This document shows, in pieces, positions 9,968-18,324 of a stretch of 64,000 nucleotides of DNA. The translations under genes and the position numbers were made by a program. The notes beneath the pieces are model-generated. The model searched no databases, had not been told where the DNA came from, and was given only the letters and a program-made list of their open reading frames with translations. Numbering within the stretch: the first letter of the stretch is position 1; every line of letters begins with the position of its first letter. Source of the stretch: Brevibacillus thermoruber 423 (GTDB taxonomy: Bacteria; Bacillota; Bacilli; Brevibacillales; Brevibacillaceae); NCBI RefSeq assembly GCF_000454065.1, contig NZ_KE695654.1:124836-188835 (forward strand), read 5' to 3'.

Positions 9968-9999
9968 AAAAAAAGGACAGCGTGTTTCTGACGCTGTCC
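9968..9999 (-). terminator. Intrinsic terminator of the DJ-1 family gene
   Basis: A 9-base stem (GGACAGCGT at 9975-9983 with ACGCTGTCC at 9991-9999) is followed on the minus strand by seven T. It sits between the DJ-1 gene and the downstream hydrolase gene. Confidence 0.85.
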
Positions 10000-10023
10000 C
10001 TTCTTGTTCGTCCTGTCTGTCAA

Positions 10024-10581
10024 TCAGGAAGCTTGTACCTGTTTGATGAACTCCTTCATCAACTGCGGCAGATCGTTCCAGGCATGGCCGGAAATCAGGT
10101 TGCGGTCCACATGGAAGCGGGTTTCCACGTAGGTCGCCCCCGCTGCCTCCACCTCCGGACGGCACGCCATGTAGGCGGTCATCTTCCGTCCCTTGATCTC
10201 GTCAGCGATCACCGTCAAGGCCACGCTGGCGTGACACAGAATCATGATCGGCTTATCCTGTTGGAAGAAATGGCGGGCGATGCGGGGAAAATCCTTGTGC
10301 ATCCGGATGTGTTCCGGAGCGCGCCCACCCGGAATGATCAGCGCGTCGTATTCTTCGGGGTTGATCTGTTCAAACGAAGCGTGGGCTTCCACCTGGTAGC
10401 CCCGTTTTTCCGTAAACGTCTGCCAGTCTTCAAAGTCGTGCACGACGGTATGGAGTACCTTTTTATCCGTAGGGGAAGCGATCGTTACCTCAAATCCTTC
10501 CTCCAGGCATCGATAATACGGGTAGTACACTTCCAGTGCTTCCACGGCGTCGCCGGTCAGGATCAGCACTTTTTTCGACAT
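10024..10581 (-). CDS. DJ-1/PfpI family protein
   Basis: The 185-residue protein has the class I glutamine amidotransferase-like fold of DJ-1/PfpI proteins: [23 protein letters not shown] at the N-terminus, [14 protein letters not shown], and a nucleophile elbow with Cys in [13 protein letters not shown]. Family members act as glyoxalase III, deglycase or stress proteins. The exact activity cannot be read from the sequence. It is divergent from an HxlR regulator 143 bases away, a common pairing for responses to electrophile or oxidant stress. Confidence 0.88.
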   Translation of the reverse strand: MSKKVLILTGDAVEALEVYYPYYRCLEEGFEVTIASPTDKKVLHTVVHDFEDWQTFTEKRGYQVEAHASFEQINPEEYDALIIPGGRAPEHIRMHKDFPRIARHFFQQDKPIMILCHASVALTVIADEIKGRKMTAYMACRPEVEAAGATYVETRFHVDRNLISGHAWNDLPQLMKEFIKQVQAS

Positions 10582-10724
10582 TCTTGCGCCACTCCTTTAC
10601 AATGGGGTTATGTGACAGAAAATATTATAGTCATGTACGCCATCCTTTGGAAGCATGCACTTTTTCGTGCGATAGTTACGAAAAGGGTACTTTTGACGAA
10701 ATACAAGAGAGCAAGGAGAAGGGC

Positions 10725-11132
10725 ATGTCTGACATTCGAAAAGAAATTCGGGAGAAAATCCGAAACGGAGATTTCAACTGCGAGAAGGAACTGACGCTGT
10801 CCATCATCAGCGGCAAGTGGAAAATCGTCATCCTGTGGCATCTCGGAGTGGAAGGGCCGCACCGCTTCAGCGAACTGCAGCGGCTGTTCCCCAAAATTAC
10901 CCACAAGATGCTGACCAGCCAATTGAAAGAATTGATCGAGGACGGCATCGTTCATCGGGAAGTCTACCCGGAAGTGCCTCCGCGTGTGGAGTATTCCTTG
11001 ACGGAGCTGGGGATGACCCTGCTGCCCATCATTCAGATGATGTACGAATGGGGGAAAAAACGAATGGCCGCGATCAAAAAAGAGATGGGCCTCGCTGAAC
11101 CGGAAGCCGAAGAGCCGTCAAAAAAGGGATAG
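10725..11132 (+). CDS. HxlR family transcriptional regulator (YodB/HypR-like)
   Basis: ATG 10725 has AAGGAG 7 bases upstream and gives 135 residues. The winged-helix domain contains [66 protein letters not shown], the HxlR signature. A Cys near the N-terminus (DFNCEKELT) occupies the region of the redox-sensing Cys in YodB and HypR. A short charged C-terminal tail follows. It is divergently transcribed from the DJ-1 gene, which is its likely target. The redox role is inferred. Confidence 0.88.
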   Translation: MSDIRKEIREKIRNGDFNCEKELTLSIISGKWKIVILWHLGVEGPHRFSELQRLFPKITHKMLTSQLKELIEDGIVHREVYPEVPPRVEYSLTELGMTLLPIIQMMYEWGKKRMAAIKKEMGLAEPEAEEPSKKG

Positions 11133-11157
11133 CCGCTTGCCGCGCTATCCCTTTGCC
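11123..11157. terminator. Bidirectional terminator between the HxlR gene and motB
   Basis: An 11-base inverted repeat (AAAGGGATAGC at 11123-11133, GCTATCCCTTT at 11144-11154) lies at the convergent 3' ends and overlaps the HxlR stop codon. Confidence 0.8.
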
Positions 11158-11168
11158 TTTCCTTACGA

Positions 11169-11975
11169 TTATGGCTGCACGCTGTTTTTCGGCGGTGCCG
11201 CCAGGTCGCGCAAAATAGCCACTTCCACCCGCCTGTTTTTGGCCCGCCCTTCCGGCGTCGCGTTGCTGGCCACCGGATGGTACTCGCCCATGCCGGTCGC
11301 GCTGAACTTGGCCGGGTCGAGCTGCTTGTTTTCCAAGAGGACCTTCAAAAAGTTGACCGCCCGTTTGACGCTCAGGTCCCAGTTGGAGGGAAACTCTGGA
11401 CGGTGAATCGGGACGTTGTCCGTATGTCCGGTGACCGTCACCTTTTTGGGGTGGGGCACCAGCATCGCCGCCAGTTCCGTCGCCAGCTTCCGCGCTTCCG
11501 GCTTGAGGTCGGCCTTGCCCGAATCAAACAGCGCGTTGTCCAGGATGGTGATCAGAAGCCCTTCTTCCGTCATCCTGGTCTGGAGCTTGTCTTCCAGCTT
11601 GTTGCTGATGATGTATCCTTCCATCTGCTGCTGCAGCTTTTTCAAGTCTTCCGTTTCCTTGCGAATGGCCTCTTCCAGCTTCCGCTCTTCTTCCGTCTTT
11701 TCCCGTTCCGCCTGCTGCCCCTTGTGCAGGGTCTGCTGGGCGAGGGTGGGATCAAGTGGCACCGGGCTCGGCTGGTTCAGCACGCTCAGCCCGCCGTTCA
11801 GCGCGACGTTGAAGGAGCGGACCAGTTGGTCAAATTTCTGCGCATCCAGCTTGCTGGACGCAAACAGGACGATGAACAGCGCGAGCAAAAGCGTCAGCAG
11901 GTCTGCATACGGAATCAGCCAGGACTCGTCCATGTGCTCCTCGTGGTGAGCCTGACGTTTTTGTCGTCTAGCCAT
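11169..11975 (-). CDS. motB: Flagellar stator protein MotB
   Basis: The 268-residue protein has a short cytoplasmic N-terminus, one membrane helix (WLIPYADLLTLLLALFIVLFASS) with the essential proton-binding Asp in PYADLLT, a plug and coiled region rich in Glu and Lys, and a C-terminal OmpA-like peptidoglycan-binding domain (VTVTGHTDNVPI, NWDLSVKRAVNFLKVL, GMGEYHPVASN, NRRVEV). With MotA it forms the ion-driven stator. Its start overlaps the motA stop by 8 bases, so the two are co-translated. Confidence 0.95.
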   Translation of the reverse strand: MARRQKRQAHHEEHMDESWLIPYADLLTLLLALFIVLFASSKLDAQKFDQLVRSFNVALNGGLSVLNQPSPVPLDPTLAQQTLHKGQQAEREKTEEERKLEEAIRKETEDLKKLQQQMEGYIISNKLEDKLQTRMTEEGLLITILDNALFDSGKADLKPEARKLATELAAMLVPHPKKVTVTGHTDNVPIHRPEFPSNWDLSVKRAVNFLKVLLENKQLDPAKFSATGMGEYHPVASNATPEGRAKNRRVEVAILRDLAAPPKNSVQP

Positions 11976-12768
11976 TTACCACGGCCTCCTCCTTCTTCTC
12001 ATCCTTCGACCCCACGCGTTCCTGGGTCGGGATGTAGACCAGGAGCTTTTGCTCGATGGCCGCCGGCGACACGCCCGCCTGAATGGAGAGCAGCCCTTCC
12101 ACCATGATCTTCTTGATCTCGATTTCCTGCTTGGATTTGCGCTTCAGCTTGTTGGAGAACGGGTGCCACAGCACGTACCCCGTAAAAATCCCGAGCAGGG
12201 TAGCGACGAACGCCGCCGCGATTGACTGCCCCAGCGCATTGACATCACTCATGTTGCCCAGTGCGGCGATCAGGCCGACCACCGCCCCCAATACCCCGAG
12301 CGTCGGGGCGTAGCTGCCCGCCTGGGAAAAAATTTGCGCGCCCGCTTGATGGCGCTCCTCGATCGAGTGGATTTCTTCATTGAGCACGTCGCGGACAAAC
12401 TCCGGTTCGCCGCCGTCGATGATCATCTTCATGCCGTTTCGCAGGAACGGATCTTCAATCTCATCGGAGGTGTTCTCCAGCGCCAGCAGGCCTTCGCGGC
12501 GGGCGATGGAGGCCCAGTTCATGAACTGGTCAATCAGCTCCCGCTTGGACGGCAGCTTTTGTTCGGTAAACAGTACGCGAAACAACGCCGGAATCCGTTT
12601 GATTTCCGACAGGGGGAACGCGTTGAACACGGAGGCAGCCGTACCCACGATAATGATCATAAACGCTGCCGGATTGATCAACGATGTCAGGCTGGCGTGT
12701 TTCAGCACCATTCCGACACCTACTGCGAGGATGCCTAGTACAATACCGATCAAGGTCGACTTTTCCAT
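11968..12768 (-). CDS. motA: Flagellar stator protein MotA
   Basis: The 266-residue protein has four membrane helices: near the N-terminus (LIGIVLGILAVGVGMVL, AAFMIIIVGTAASVF) and in the C-terminal half (TLGVLGAVVGLIAALGNM, SIAAAFVATLLGIFTGYVLW). Between them is the cytoplasmic loop containing EIHSIEERHQAGAQIFSQAGSYAPTLGVLGAV with the conserved MotA Pro. The start has AGGGAGTG upstream. I found no convincing sigma-D promoter in the 126 bases before it. A run of Lys and Glu closes the protein before the MotB overlap. Confidence 0.95.
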   Translation of the reverse strand: MEKSTLIGIVLGILAVGVGMVLKHASLTSLINPAAFMIIIVGTAASVFNAFPLSEIKRIPALFRVLFTEQKLPSKRELIDQFMNWASIARREGLLALENTSDEIEDPFLRNGMKMIIDGGEPEFVRDVLNEEIHSIEERHQAGAQIFSQAGSYAPTLGVLGAVVGLIAALGNMSDVNALGQSIAAAFVATLLGIFTGYVLWHPFSNKLKRKSKQEIEIKKIMVEGLLSIQAGVSPAAIEQKLLVYIPTQERVGSKDEKKEEAVVNG

Positions 12769-12894
12769 GGTGACACTCCCTACTTCCCGTAATCAAAAAT
12801 CCCTATATATATGGTTTCGGTATTTCCGCTCCGGGTTGTGAGAGGAAGTTGAGGAAAAATCGAAACTCTTTGTGACGGCACGGAGCCAAACCGC

Positions 12895-13625
12895 TCAGCC
12901 AAACCACTGAATCAGCCCGATCATGACCAGGAGGCCGAGAATAAACGAAAAGGTGGCCGACCGCTCGTGCCCGTCGCCGTGACTCTCGGGAATCAGTTCC
13001 TTGTACACGATAAACAGCATCGCGCCGGCGGCAAACGACAGGCCGTAGGGGACCAGTCCCTCCACAACCGCCGTCAGGTGGTAGCCGACCAAGGCGGAGA
13101 CGACCTCCACCGAGCCGGTCAGCGTAGCGAGCAGGAACGCCTTGAAGCGGCTTACCCGCTGATTGATCAGAAACAGGGCGACGAGGAAGCCCTCCGGGGC
13201 GTTTTGCACCCCGATCGCAAAGGCGATCAGCCCGCCCAGTCCGGTCTGCTCGGCGGAGTAGCTCACCCCTACGGAGAGCCCCTCCGGTATGTTGTGCAGC
13301 GTGATGGCCGACAGAATCAACACAGCCTGCGTATCCATCGAGATGTTGACCCGCGTGTGTTCCAGATCGATGTGCGGAATGACGCTTTCCAGCACGGTCA
13401 GCACAAGCGTTCCGGTCAACACGCCGAGACAGACGACGACGAACCGCTCTTCCGCCAGCGCCTGCGGAATGAGACTGAAGGTGGCTGCCGCCATCATGAT
13501 GCCCGCTGTAAAGGCAAGCAAGATATCCCGCCAGCGGTGCGTCACCGTTTTAAAAAAGAGAATCGGCAAGGCTCCTGCGCCAGTGGCCAACGCCGACAGC
13601 AGACTCCCGATGACCAGTTGTTCCA
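12895..13625 (-). CDS. ZIP family metal transporter
   Basis: ATG 13625 has GGAGGA upstream and gives 243 residues with about eight membrane helices. ZIP signatures are LHNIPEGLSVGVS in helix IV and IGVQNAPEGFLVALFLI in helix V, which carry the metal-binding His, Glu and Asn residues, plus the N-terminal ALPILFF. Family members import zinc or other divalent metals. The metal is not determinable here. The longer frame to 13755 has no homology and overlaps the neighbouring terminator region. Confidence 0.9.
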
Positions 13626-13756
13626 TTCCCACTCCTCCAGCGCTTCGTGTCGACGATACCCACATGATACCACGGAGAGCGGACAGGAAGGAAACAGGCA
13701 GGTGTCCGTCGATCCCGGGCTCCGGACTCCCGGATCCCCTCTTTTCCGCCTGCACG

Positions 13757-13786
13757 CAAAAACAGCGCCGTCCAAAACGGCGCTGT
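13757..13786 (-). terminator. Intrinsic terminator of the FhuF-like gene
   Basis: A perfect 10-base stem (ACAGCGCCGT at 13762-13771, ACGGCGCTGT at 13777-13786) abuts the stop codon and is followed on the minus strand by a T run (GCTGTTTTTGC). Confidence 0.85.
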
Positions 13787-14568
13787 CAGTGTCCGAGAGC
13801 GAGTATCTGTTCCGTCCGCTTTTCTTCGTTCAGAAGCGGGCATGTGTAGCAGCACCGGCCTCCCGCCAGGCGGTACTGGAAGCAGCATTGGCGGCGGATG
13901 CGGATCGGCCGGTCCGGCTGCTTGGGATGGGAGACGACGGTAAAGCAGGTGTCAAGCGGATTGCCTGTTGTCAGGCCGAACAGGTCCGGCCCGGCCTCGC
14001 GGCAAAGAAAACGGAAATCGGCGGCAAGCTGCCCGCGAAGCGCAGACAGCTCGTCCCGCTGCTGCCAGTCCTCGTAATAGTAGTGCACGATGTAGGCGGT
14101 ATGCGCCCACAAAACGTTCGCGTGTATGCCGGTAACCGCAGACAGGGTCGCAATCAGCGGTTGAACCGTTTCGGCAAAAAAGCGGCGCAGCACCTGTTCC
14201 CGCCAGACGTCCCGCCCCGGGCCGCCGGGCGTGCTGACACTCCCGTCGCGCAGGACAAACCGGGGAAGGGCCCAGTTTTTCTCAGCGGTCAAGAGAACGT
14301 TGCCCAGCGATAAATCGAGCCCGGCCGAATGGACGGACATGGCGTACAAGCCGCCGCAAATCACGGTCAAAAAGCGTTTGAAGAAGATGGACGCCGTCAC
14401 CACGGCCGTGGGGGAACCGATCTGCTCGCCCACCTGGCGCAAAAACGGCTTGACGGTCTCTTTCCGCAGGAGACCGTCTGCGGCAAACACCAGCGGCGCC
14501 GTCACTTCCCCTGCGATCGAGAGGCGGTATGTTTGTTCCAAGACGGACAGGTTCAATTCGGAGGACAT
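13786..14568 (-). CDS. FhuF-like ferric iron reductase / siderophore-iron protein with 2Fe-2S motif
   Basis: ATG 14568 with AAAGGAAG upstream gives 260 residues. The C-terminus has the FhuF-type cysteine cluster in RQCCFQYRLAGGRCCYTCPLL (CC-x10-C-x2-C region), which binds a 2Fe-2S cluster used to reduce ferric siderophores. The middle part (SIFFKRFLTVICGGLYAMSVHSAGLDLSL) matches the IucA/IucC-FhuF-like fold. A Fur-box-like site 48 bases upstream supports iron control. No siderophore uptake genes are adjacent in the window, so its partner importer is elsewhere. Confidence 0.8.
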   Translation of the reverse strand: MSSELNLSVLEQTYRLSIAGEVTAPLVFAADGLLRKETVKPFLRQVGEQIGSPTAVVTASIFFKRFLTVICGGLYAMSVHSAGLDLSLGNVLLTAEKNWALPRFVLRDGSVSTPGGPGRDVWREQVLRRFFAETVQPLIATLSAVTGIHANVLWAHTAYIVHYYYEDWQQRDELSALRGQLAADFRFLCREAGPDLFGLTTGNPLDTCFTVVSHPKQPDRPIRIRRQCCFQYRLAGGRCCYTCPLLNEEKRTEQILALGH

Positions 14569-14615
14569 GGGCGACTTCCTTTCGTGTTCTCTCCTTGCAG
14601 TATGTTCAACTACAA

Positions 14616-14630
14616 TGATTTTCATTATCA
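14616..14630 (-). promoter_or_regulatory. Fur box
   Basis: On the minus strand TGATAATGAAAATCA matches 13 of 15 positions of TGATAATGATTATCA, and the flanks extend the similarity. It lies 48 bases before the FhuF-like start. Confidence 0.75.
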
Positions 14631-14764
14631 TCCTTGTGCTGATTTCCATTATAAGACGCCCTCCCTCCCGGCACAAGGGCACGGCGACGAAATCGGCACA
14701 ACCGATGCATACGATTTCCATGTACCGCCAGAATAACAATGTAACCACGAAAAGGAGGGCTGTT

Positions 14765-15208
14765 ATGTCACTGATTCCCTATGAACCATTTCGCCATTTG
14801 GAGAACGTGCGCCGGGAGCTGGACCGCTTCTTTACCACCGGATTGCCCGGCCTCTTCGCCGGCACGGAGGGGTTCCTGTCCACTCCCCGCATCGACGTGT
14901 ACGAGACGGATACGGAAGTGGTCGCGACGTGTGACATTCCCGGTCTGGAAAAAAAGGAAGACGTGCAGATCGATATCGAGAACAACGTCCTGACCATAAC
15001 CGGCAGCATCAACAAGGTCAACGAGGTGAAGGAAGACCGGATGCACCGGCAGGAGCGGTTCTCCGGCCGCTTTTCCCGCTCCGTCACGCTCCCTGCCCGT
15101 GTCTCTTCGGAAGGGGTAAAAGCCACCTACAAAAACGGCGTCCTGGAAGTGCGCATCCCCAAGGCGCATCCGGATGAGAAGCGGCGCATTGACGTGGAGT
15201 TTCACTAG
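14765..15208 (+). CDS. Hsp20/alpha-crystallin family small heat shock protein
   Basis: The 147-residue protein has an alpha-crystallin domain (PRIDVYETDTEVVATCDIPGL, with RFSGRFSRSVTLPARV and the A-x-x-x-NGVL motif in KATYKNGVLEVRIPK) and a short C-terminal tail. It acts as an ATP-independent holdase chaperone in the cytoplasm. AAAGGAGG lies 6 bases before ATG 14765. No CIRCE or CtsR-type repeat is visible just upstream. The gene is divergent from the FhuF-like gene. Confidence 0.95.
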   Translation: MSLIPYEPFRHLENVRRELDRFFTTGLPGLFAGTEGFLSTPRIDVYETDTEVVATCDIPGLEKKEDVQIDIENNVLTITGSINKVNEVKEDRMHRQERFSGRFSRSVTLPARVSSEGVKATYKNGVLEVRIPKAHPDEKRRIDVEFH

Positions 15209-15226
15209 GTCCCGACAGTATGGAAA

Positions 15227-15256
15227 AACGCCTCCCCGCACAGGGAGGCGTTGTTT
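15227..15256 (+). terminator. Intrinsic terminator after hsp20
   Basis: A 10-base perfect stem (AACGCCTCCC at 15227-15236, GGGAGGCGTT at 15243-15252) is preceded by A and followed by GTTT. Confidence 0.8.
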
Positions 15257-15333
15257 CGTTGGGCCAGCCGCTCTGAACCGGCGGCGGAGAAGTGTTCACC
15301 GGAGGGCTTGCCATCCGGAGTCCCTTCCTTACT

Positions 15334-15936
15334 TTACGTCTCCGACCGGTACGTTTTCCCCAGTTCCGGACTCAGCCCGAAATAGTGGCGGAAGTTGTAG
15401 ATCAGCGGATTCCAGGCGTTCGGGTTGACATGGTGCCGCCCCATGACGATGTCCTCCCGGGCGTGGACGCGCAGCACCTCCGTCTCGACGATGGCAAAGA
15501 ACCCGTCGTACTCGGGGGTGCGGATATGGCGAACCGCCGCTTCCACCTGCAGCGGGCATTCGGCAATCCGCTCCGGCGCCACCGTCTCGGCAGGCTGGGC
15601 GGTCAGGCCTGCGGCGGCAAACTTCCGCTTTTCGTGGCGAAAGCCCAGCGCCTGTTTATAGTCCGGCACCGGGTCCCGCCCGGTAAGCGGCGCGAGCGCT
15701 TCCACCTGCCGCCACATCGCCGCCTCGGGGATGTTCAGCACGCATTCCGGATGCCGCTTGAGATTGTCCAATCCTTTCGACCCGCCTCCGATGCCCAGCA
15801 CCACGTAACGGCCCAGCGCCCACGAGGAGGAGATCGGGCTGATGTTGGTGCTGCCGTCTTCGTTTAACGTGGTCAGCAGGATGACAGGCGTTCCGTAGTA
15901 AAGAATCTTGGGTTGGATGGTGACGTGATGGATCAT
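15334..15936 (-). CDS. Flavin reductase-like (FMN-binding split-barrel) protein
   Basis: ATG 15936 gives 200 residues with an AGGGAGG 11 bases upstream. The N-terminus (ILYYGTPVILLTTLNEDGSTNISPISSSWALG) and the segments VVLGIGGGSKGLDNLKRHPECVLNIP and ECPLQVEAAVRHI are typical of flavin reductase-like proteins that bind FMN in a split beta barrel. The partner enzyme or substrate is unknown. It is divergent from an ArsR-type regulator with a 107-base shared promoter region, which suggests that regulator controls it. Confidence 0.85.
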   Translation of the reverse strand: MIHHVTIQPKILYYGTPVILLTTLNEDGSTNISPISSSWALGRYVVLGIGGGSKGLDNLKRHPECVLNIPEAAMWRQVEALAPLTGRDPVPDYKQALGFRHEKRKFAAAGLTAQPAETVAPERIAECPLQVEAAVRHIRTPEYDGFFAIVETEVLRVHAREDIVMGRHHVNPNAWNPLIYNFRHYFGLSPELGKTYRSET

Positions 15937-16043
15937 GGTGGGTTCGGCCTCCCTGTTCTGCGAGATCGTCTTCGGCCCCCATTGTAAACGACAGTTATTT
16001 CCACTACGATCGAAGTATGCCTGCACACGGAGGTGTTCTTTCG

Positions 16044-16769
16044 ATGACCCACACCGGCTTTGCACAGACCGCTTCTCTGATCGGCGACCCGTCCCGCGCG
16101 GCCATGCTGCTCCAGTTGATGGACGGACGCGCCCTGCCGGCCGGCGAACTGGCCCGCCGGGCACGCATTTCGCCGCAGACGGCCAGCGCCCATCTGGGGA
16201 AGCTCGTGGCCGGCGGCCTGCTCGCTCTGGAGACGCACGGACGGCACCGCTACTACCGGCTGCGCGGTCCCGAAGTGGCTCAGGCGTTGGAGGGGCTCTT
16301 GATCCTCTCCCCGCCCGGTCCGGTCCGTTCGCTGCGCGAGTCGGAGGAGCGGAAGGCGCTGCGCTTTGCCCGCACCTGCTACGACCACCTGGCCGGCCGG
16401 GTCGGCGTCCGGCTTGCCGAGCAGTTGACCCACCGCGGCTGGCTGACGCGACTCGACGCTCCCTCCGCAGCGGGGAAGTGGGAGTTGACCCCCGCTGGCG
16501 AGGAGGCGCTGGCCGCCTTTGGGCTGGACATCCCTGCCCTCAGACGAAGCCGCCGCTCGTTCGCCCGCCCCTGTCTGGACTGGATGGAACGGCGCCACCA
16601 CCTCGCCGGGGCGCTCGGCGCCGCCTTGACCGCCCGCCTGTTCGAACTGGGCTGGCTGAGACGGCATCCTTCCTCCCGCGCCGTCATCCTGACCGAAGCG
16701 GGACGGACGGGATTGCACGACGCCTTTGGCGTTTCCCCCGACACAGACGAAAACGGGCGGGAATCGTAG
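16044..16769 (+). CDS. ArsR family winged-helix transcriptional regulator
   Basis: The 241-residue protein starts at ATG 16044, with GGAGGT 9 bases upstream; an earlier ATG at 16017 is less well placed. The N-terminal winged helix (ASLIGDPSRAAMLLQLMDGRALPAGELARRARISPQTASAHLGKLVAGGLLALETHGRHRYYRL) is ArsR-like but lacks the CxC metal-binding motif. The C-terminal half of about 140 residues is a longer extension found in organic-ligand ArsR regulators. The likely target is the divergent flavin reductase gene. Confidence 0.87.
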   Translation: MTHTGFAQTASLIGDPSRAAMLLQLMDGRALPAGELARRARISPQTASAHLGKLVAGGLLALETHGRHRYYRLRGPEVAQALEGLLILSPPGPVRSLRESEERKALRFARTCYDHLAGRVGVRLAEQLTHRGWLTRLDAPSAAGKWELTPAGEEALAAFGLDIPALRRSRRSFARPCLDWMERRHHLAGALGAALTARLFELGWLRRHPSSRAVILTEAGRTGLHDAFGVSPDTDENGRES

Positions 16770-16785
16770 CGTTCCGCCCGTTTGC
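16751..16785 (+). terminator. Intrinsic terminator overlapping the ArsR gene stop
   Basis: AAACGGGCGGGAA (16751-16763) pairs with TTCCGCCCGTTT (16772-16783), and the stop codon is in the loop. The next 210 bases up to 16996 hold no gene that I can support. Confidence 0.8.
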
Positions 16786-16996
16786 CGCTCCATGCTGCGC
16801 CTTGAACCTGTCCCCCGATTTTGTCGATATCAGTATCGATCTGCTTTTTTACCCCCGCCTCTCCCCACGGGTAAACCAGGTATTTCGGGGGGCGAAAAGG
16901 GAGCTCGACCTGCGCGTGCTTCTGTAGGATAATGGAACAAACGCAAGAGAGACAAGGAAAAACGGAACAGGGTAACGGGAAAAGGAGGAACCCATC

Positions 16997-18127
16997 GTGC
17001 GACACTACGACGCGATTGTCATCGGAGCCGGTTCAATGGGCATGGCCGCGGGGTATTACCTGGCCCGGCAGGGGATGAAAACGCTGCTTCTGGATTCCGG
17101 CGATCCGCCTCACCAATGGGGGAGCCATCACGGGGATACCCGGATCATCCGGTACGCGTACGGAGAAGGCAGGCTGTACGTGCCGCTGGCGCTCAGGGCC
17201 AAAGAGCTGTGGAGCGAGCTGGCCGAAGAAACGGGAAAGCGCCTGTTCGTGCAGACAGGCGTCCTCAGCGCGGGGCTGGCGGACGCGCCGTTCTTGCGGG
17301 AGGTGCAGGAGAGTGCGGCGCAATACTCGCTGCCGCTGGAGGTGCTGGACGCGGCGGAAGTCGGGCGGCGCTGGCCGGGCATCCGTCTGCCCGCGGAGTT
17401 TATCGGCTGTTTTGAACCGACATCGGGCGTTCTCTACAGCGAAGAGTGCATCCGCGCCTACCGCAGCCGGGCGCTGGTCTGCGGCGCGGAGCTGCGCACC
17501 GGCGAGCGGGTGACCGGCATTCGGGCGGAGCGGGACGGTGCCATCGTGCAAACGCAGACGGACACCTACAGCGGGAGTACGCTGCTGATCAGCGCCGGCG
17601 CCTGGAACGCCGGGCTGCTGGCATCGCTCGGCCTCTCCCTGCCGCTCACCCCCACCCGCAAAACCGTCTCCTGGTTTGCCGCGGACGAGCAGCTCTACAG
17701 CGCCGATCGCTTTCCTGCCTTTCTTTTCACACTGGCCGATTCGATGTTTTACGGCTTTCCCAGCCTGGACGGCGCGGGGGTCAAGGTGGGGCGGCACGAC
17801 GGCGGGCAGCCGGCCGACCCGGACCTGCTGGACCGGACGTTTGGCCTTTATTCCTCGGACGAAGCGGATACGCGGTCGTTCCTGGAACGGTTTATGCCCC
17901 AGGCCGCCGGGCCGCTCCGCCAGGGCAAGGTCTGCCTGTACACGTATACACCCGACGAACACTTCATCATCGATCGTCATCCCGAATATCCCCATATCGT
18001 CATCGCCGCCGGTTTTTCCGGCCACGGGTTCAAATTCGCCAGCGCCGTGGGAGAAGCGGCCAGCCAGTTGATCACCCGGGGGAAATCGGAAATCGACCTG
18101 TCTCTGTTTGCGGTGACCCGTTTCTAA
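16997..18127 (+). CDS. solA: Monomeric sarcosine oxidase / N-methyl-L-tryptophan oxidase family flavoenzyme
   Basis: The 376-residue protein begins with a Rossmann dinucleotide motif (YDAIVIGAGSMGMAAGYYLARQG) and has GSHHGDTRIIRYAYGEG near the active site. KVCLYTYTPDEHFIID contains the Cys to which FAD is covalently attached in monomeric sarcosine oxidases, and the C-terminus has GFSGHGFKFASAVGE. It oxidises N-methyl amino acids, releasing formaldehyde and H2O2. Sarcosine and N-methyltryptophan cannot be told apart from sequence alone. GTG 16997 has AGGAGG upstream. Confidence 0.9.
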   Translation: MRHYDAIVIGAGSMGMAAGYYLARQGMKTLLLDSGDPPHQWGSHHGDTRIIRYAYGEGRLYVPLALRAKELWSELAEETGKRLFVQTGVLSAGLADAPFLREVQESAAQYSLPLEVLDAAEVGRRWPGIRLPAEFIGCFEPTSGVLYSEECIRAYRSRALVCGAELRTGERVTGIRAERDGAIVQTQTDTYSGSTLLISAGAWNAGLLASLGLSLPLTPTRKTVSWFAADEQLYSADRFPAFLFTLADSMFYGFPSLDGAGVKVGRHDGGQPADPDLLDRTFGLYSSDEADTRSFLERFMPQAAGPLRQGKVCLYTYTPDEHFIIDRHPEYPHIVIAAGFSGHGFKFASAVGEAASQLITRGKSEIDLSLFAVTRF

Positions 18128-18141
18128 TCGATCGCGCAAAC

Positions 18142-18167
18142 AGCCTCGCCCTGTCAGGGGCGAGGCT
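18142..18167 (+). terminator. Intrinsic terminator after solA
   Basis: AGCCTCGCCC (18142-18151) and GGGCGAGGCT (18158-18167) form a perfect 10-base stem with a 6-base loop. No T run follows. Confidence 0.7.
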
Positions 18168-18171
18168 GCCA

Positions 18172-18318
18172 GACTGAGACAAACCGATTGGATCGAAGGA
18201 GAAGCATTGTTTCCTGCCAGAGCGACTTGTGAGCCCTACCGAGCGGAGCAGCGATGTGCGGGAAAAAGAGCGCCACCTTGACATAGGCTGCGCAGCGATA
18301 CGACTTTGGCGATCCCCC
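18172..18318 (+). repeat. Dispersed intergenic repeat, copy C
   Basis: About 145 bases (ACTGAGACAAACCGATTGG through GGCGATCCCCC) are highly similar to the reverse complement of 25767-25942, and more weakly to 47094-47225. It lies between the convergent solA and tgl genes. The core GGAGAAGCA...GAGCGACTTG is shared by copies B, C and D. Confidence 0.85.
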
Positions 18319-18324
18319 GTTCCA

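Noticed and set aside
12769-12894. Sigma-D promoter for motAB
   Set aside because: No TAAA-N15-GCCGATAT-like pair with proper spacing was found; an AT-rich TATATATA near 12810 is not enough.
16823-16838. Inverted repeat TCGATA-TCAG-TATCGA upstream of solA
   Set aside because: It is a perfect 6-base palindrome but lies about 160 bases before the start codon with no linked promoter, so no function is assigned.
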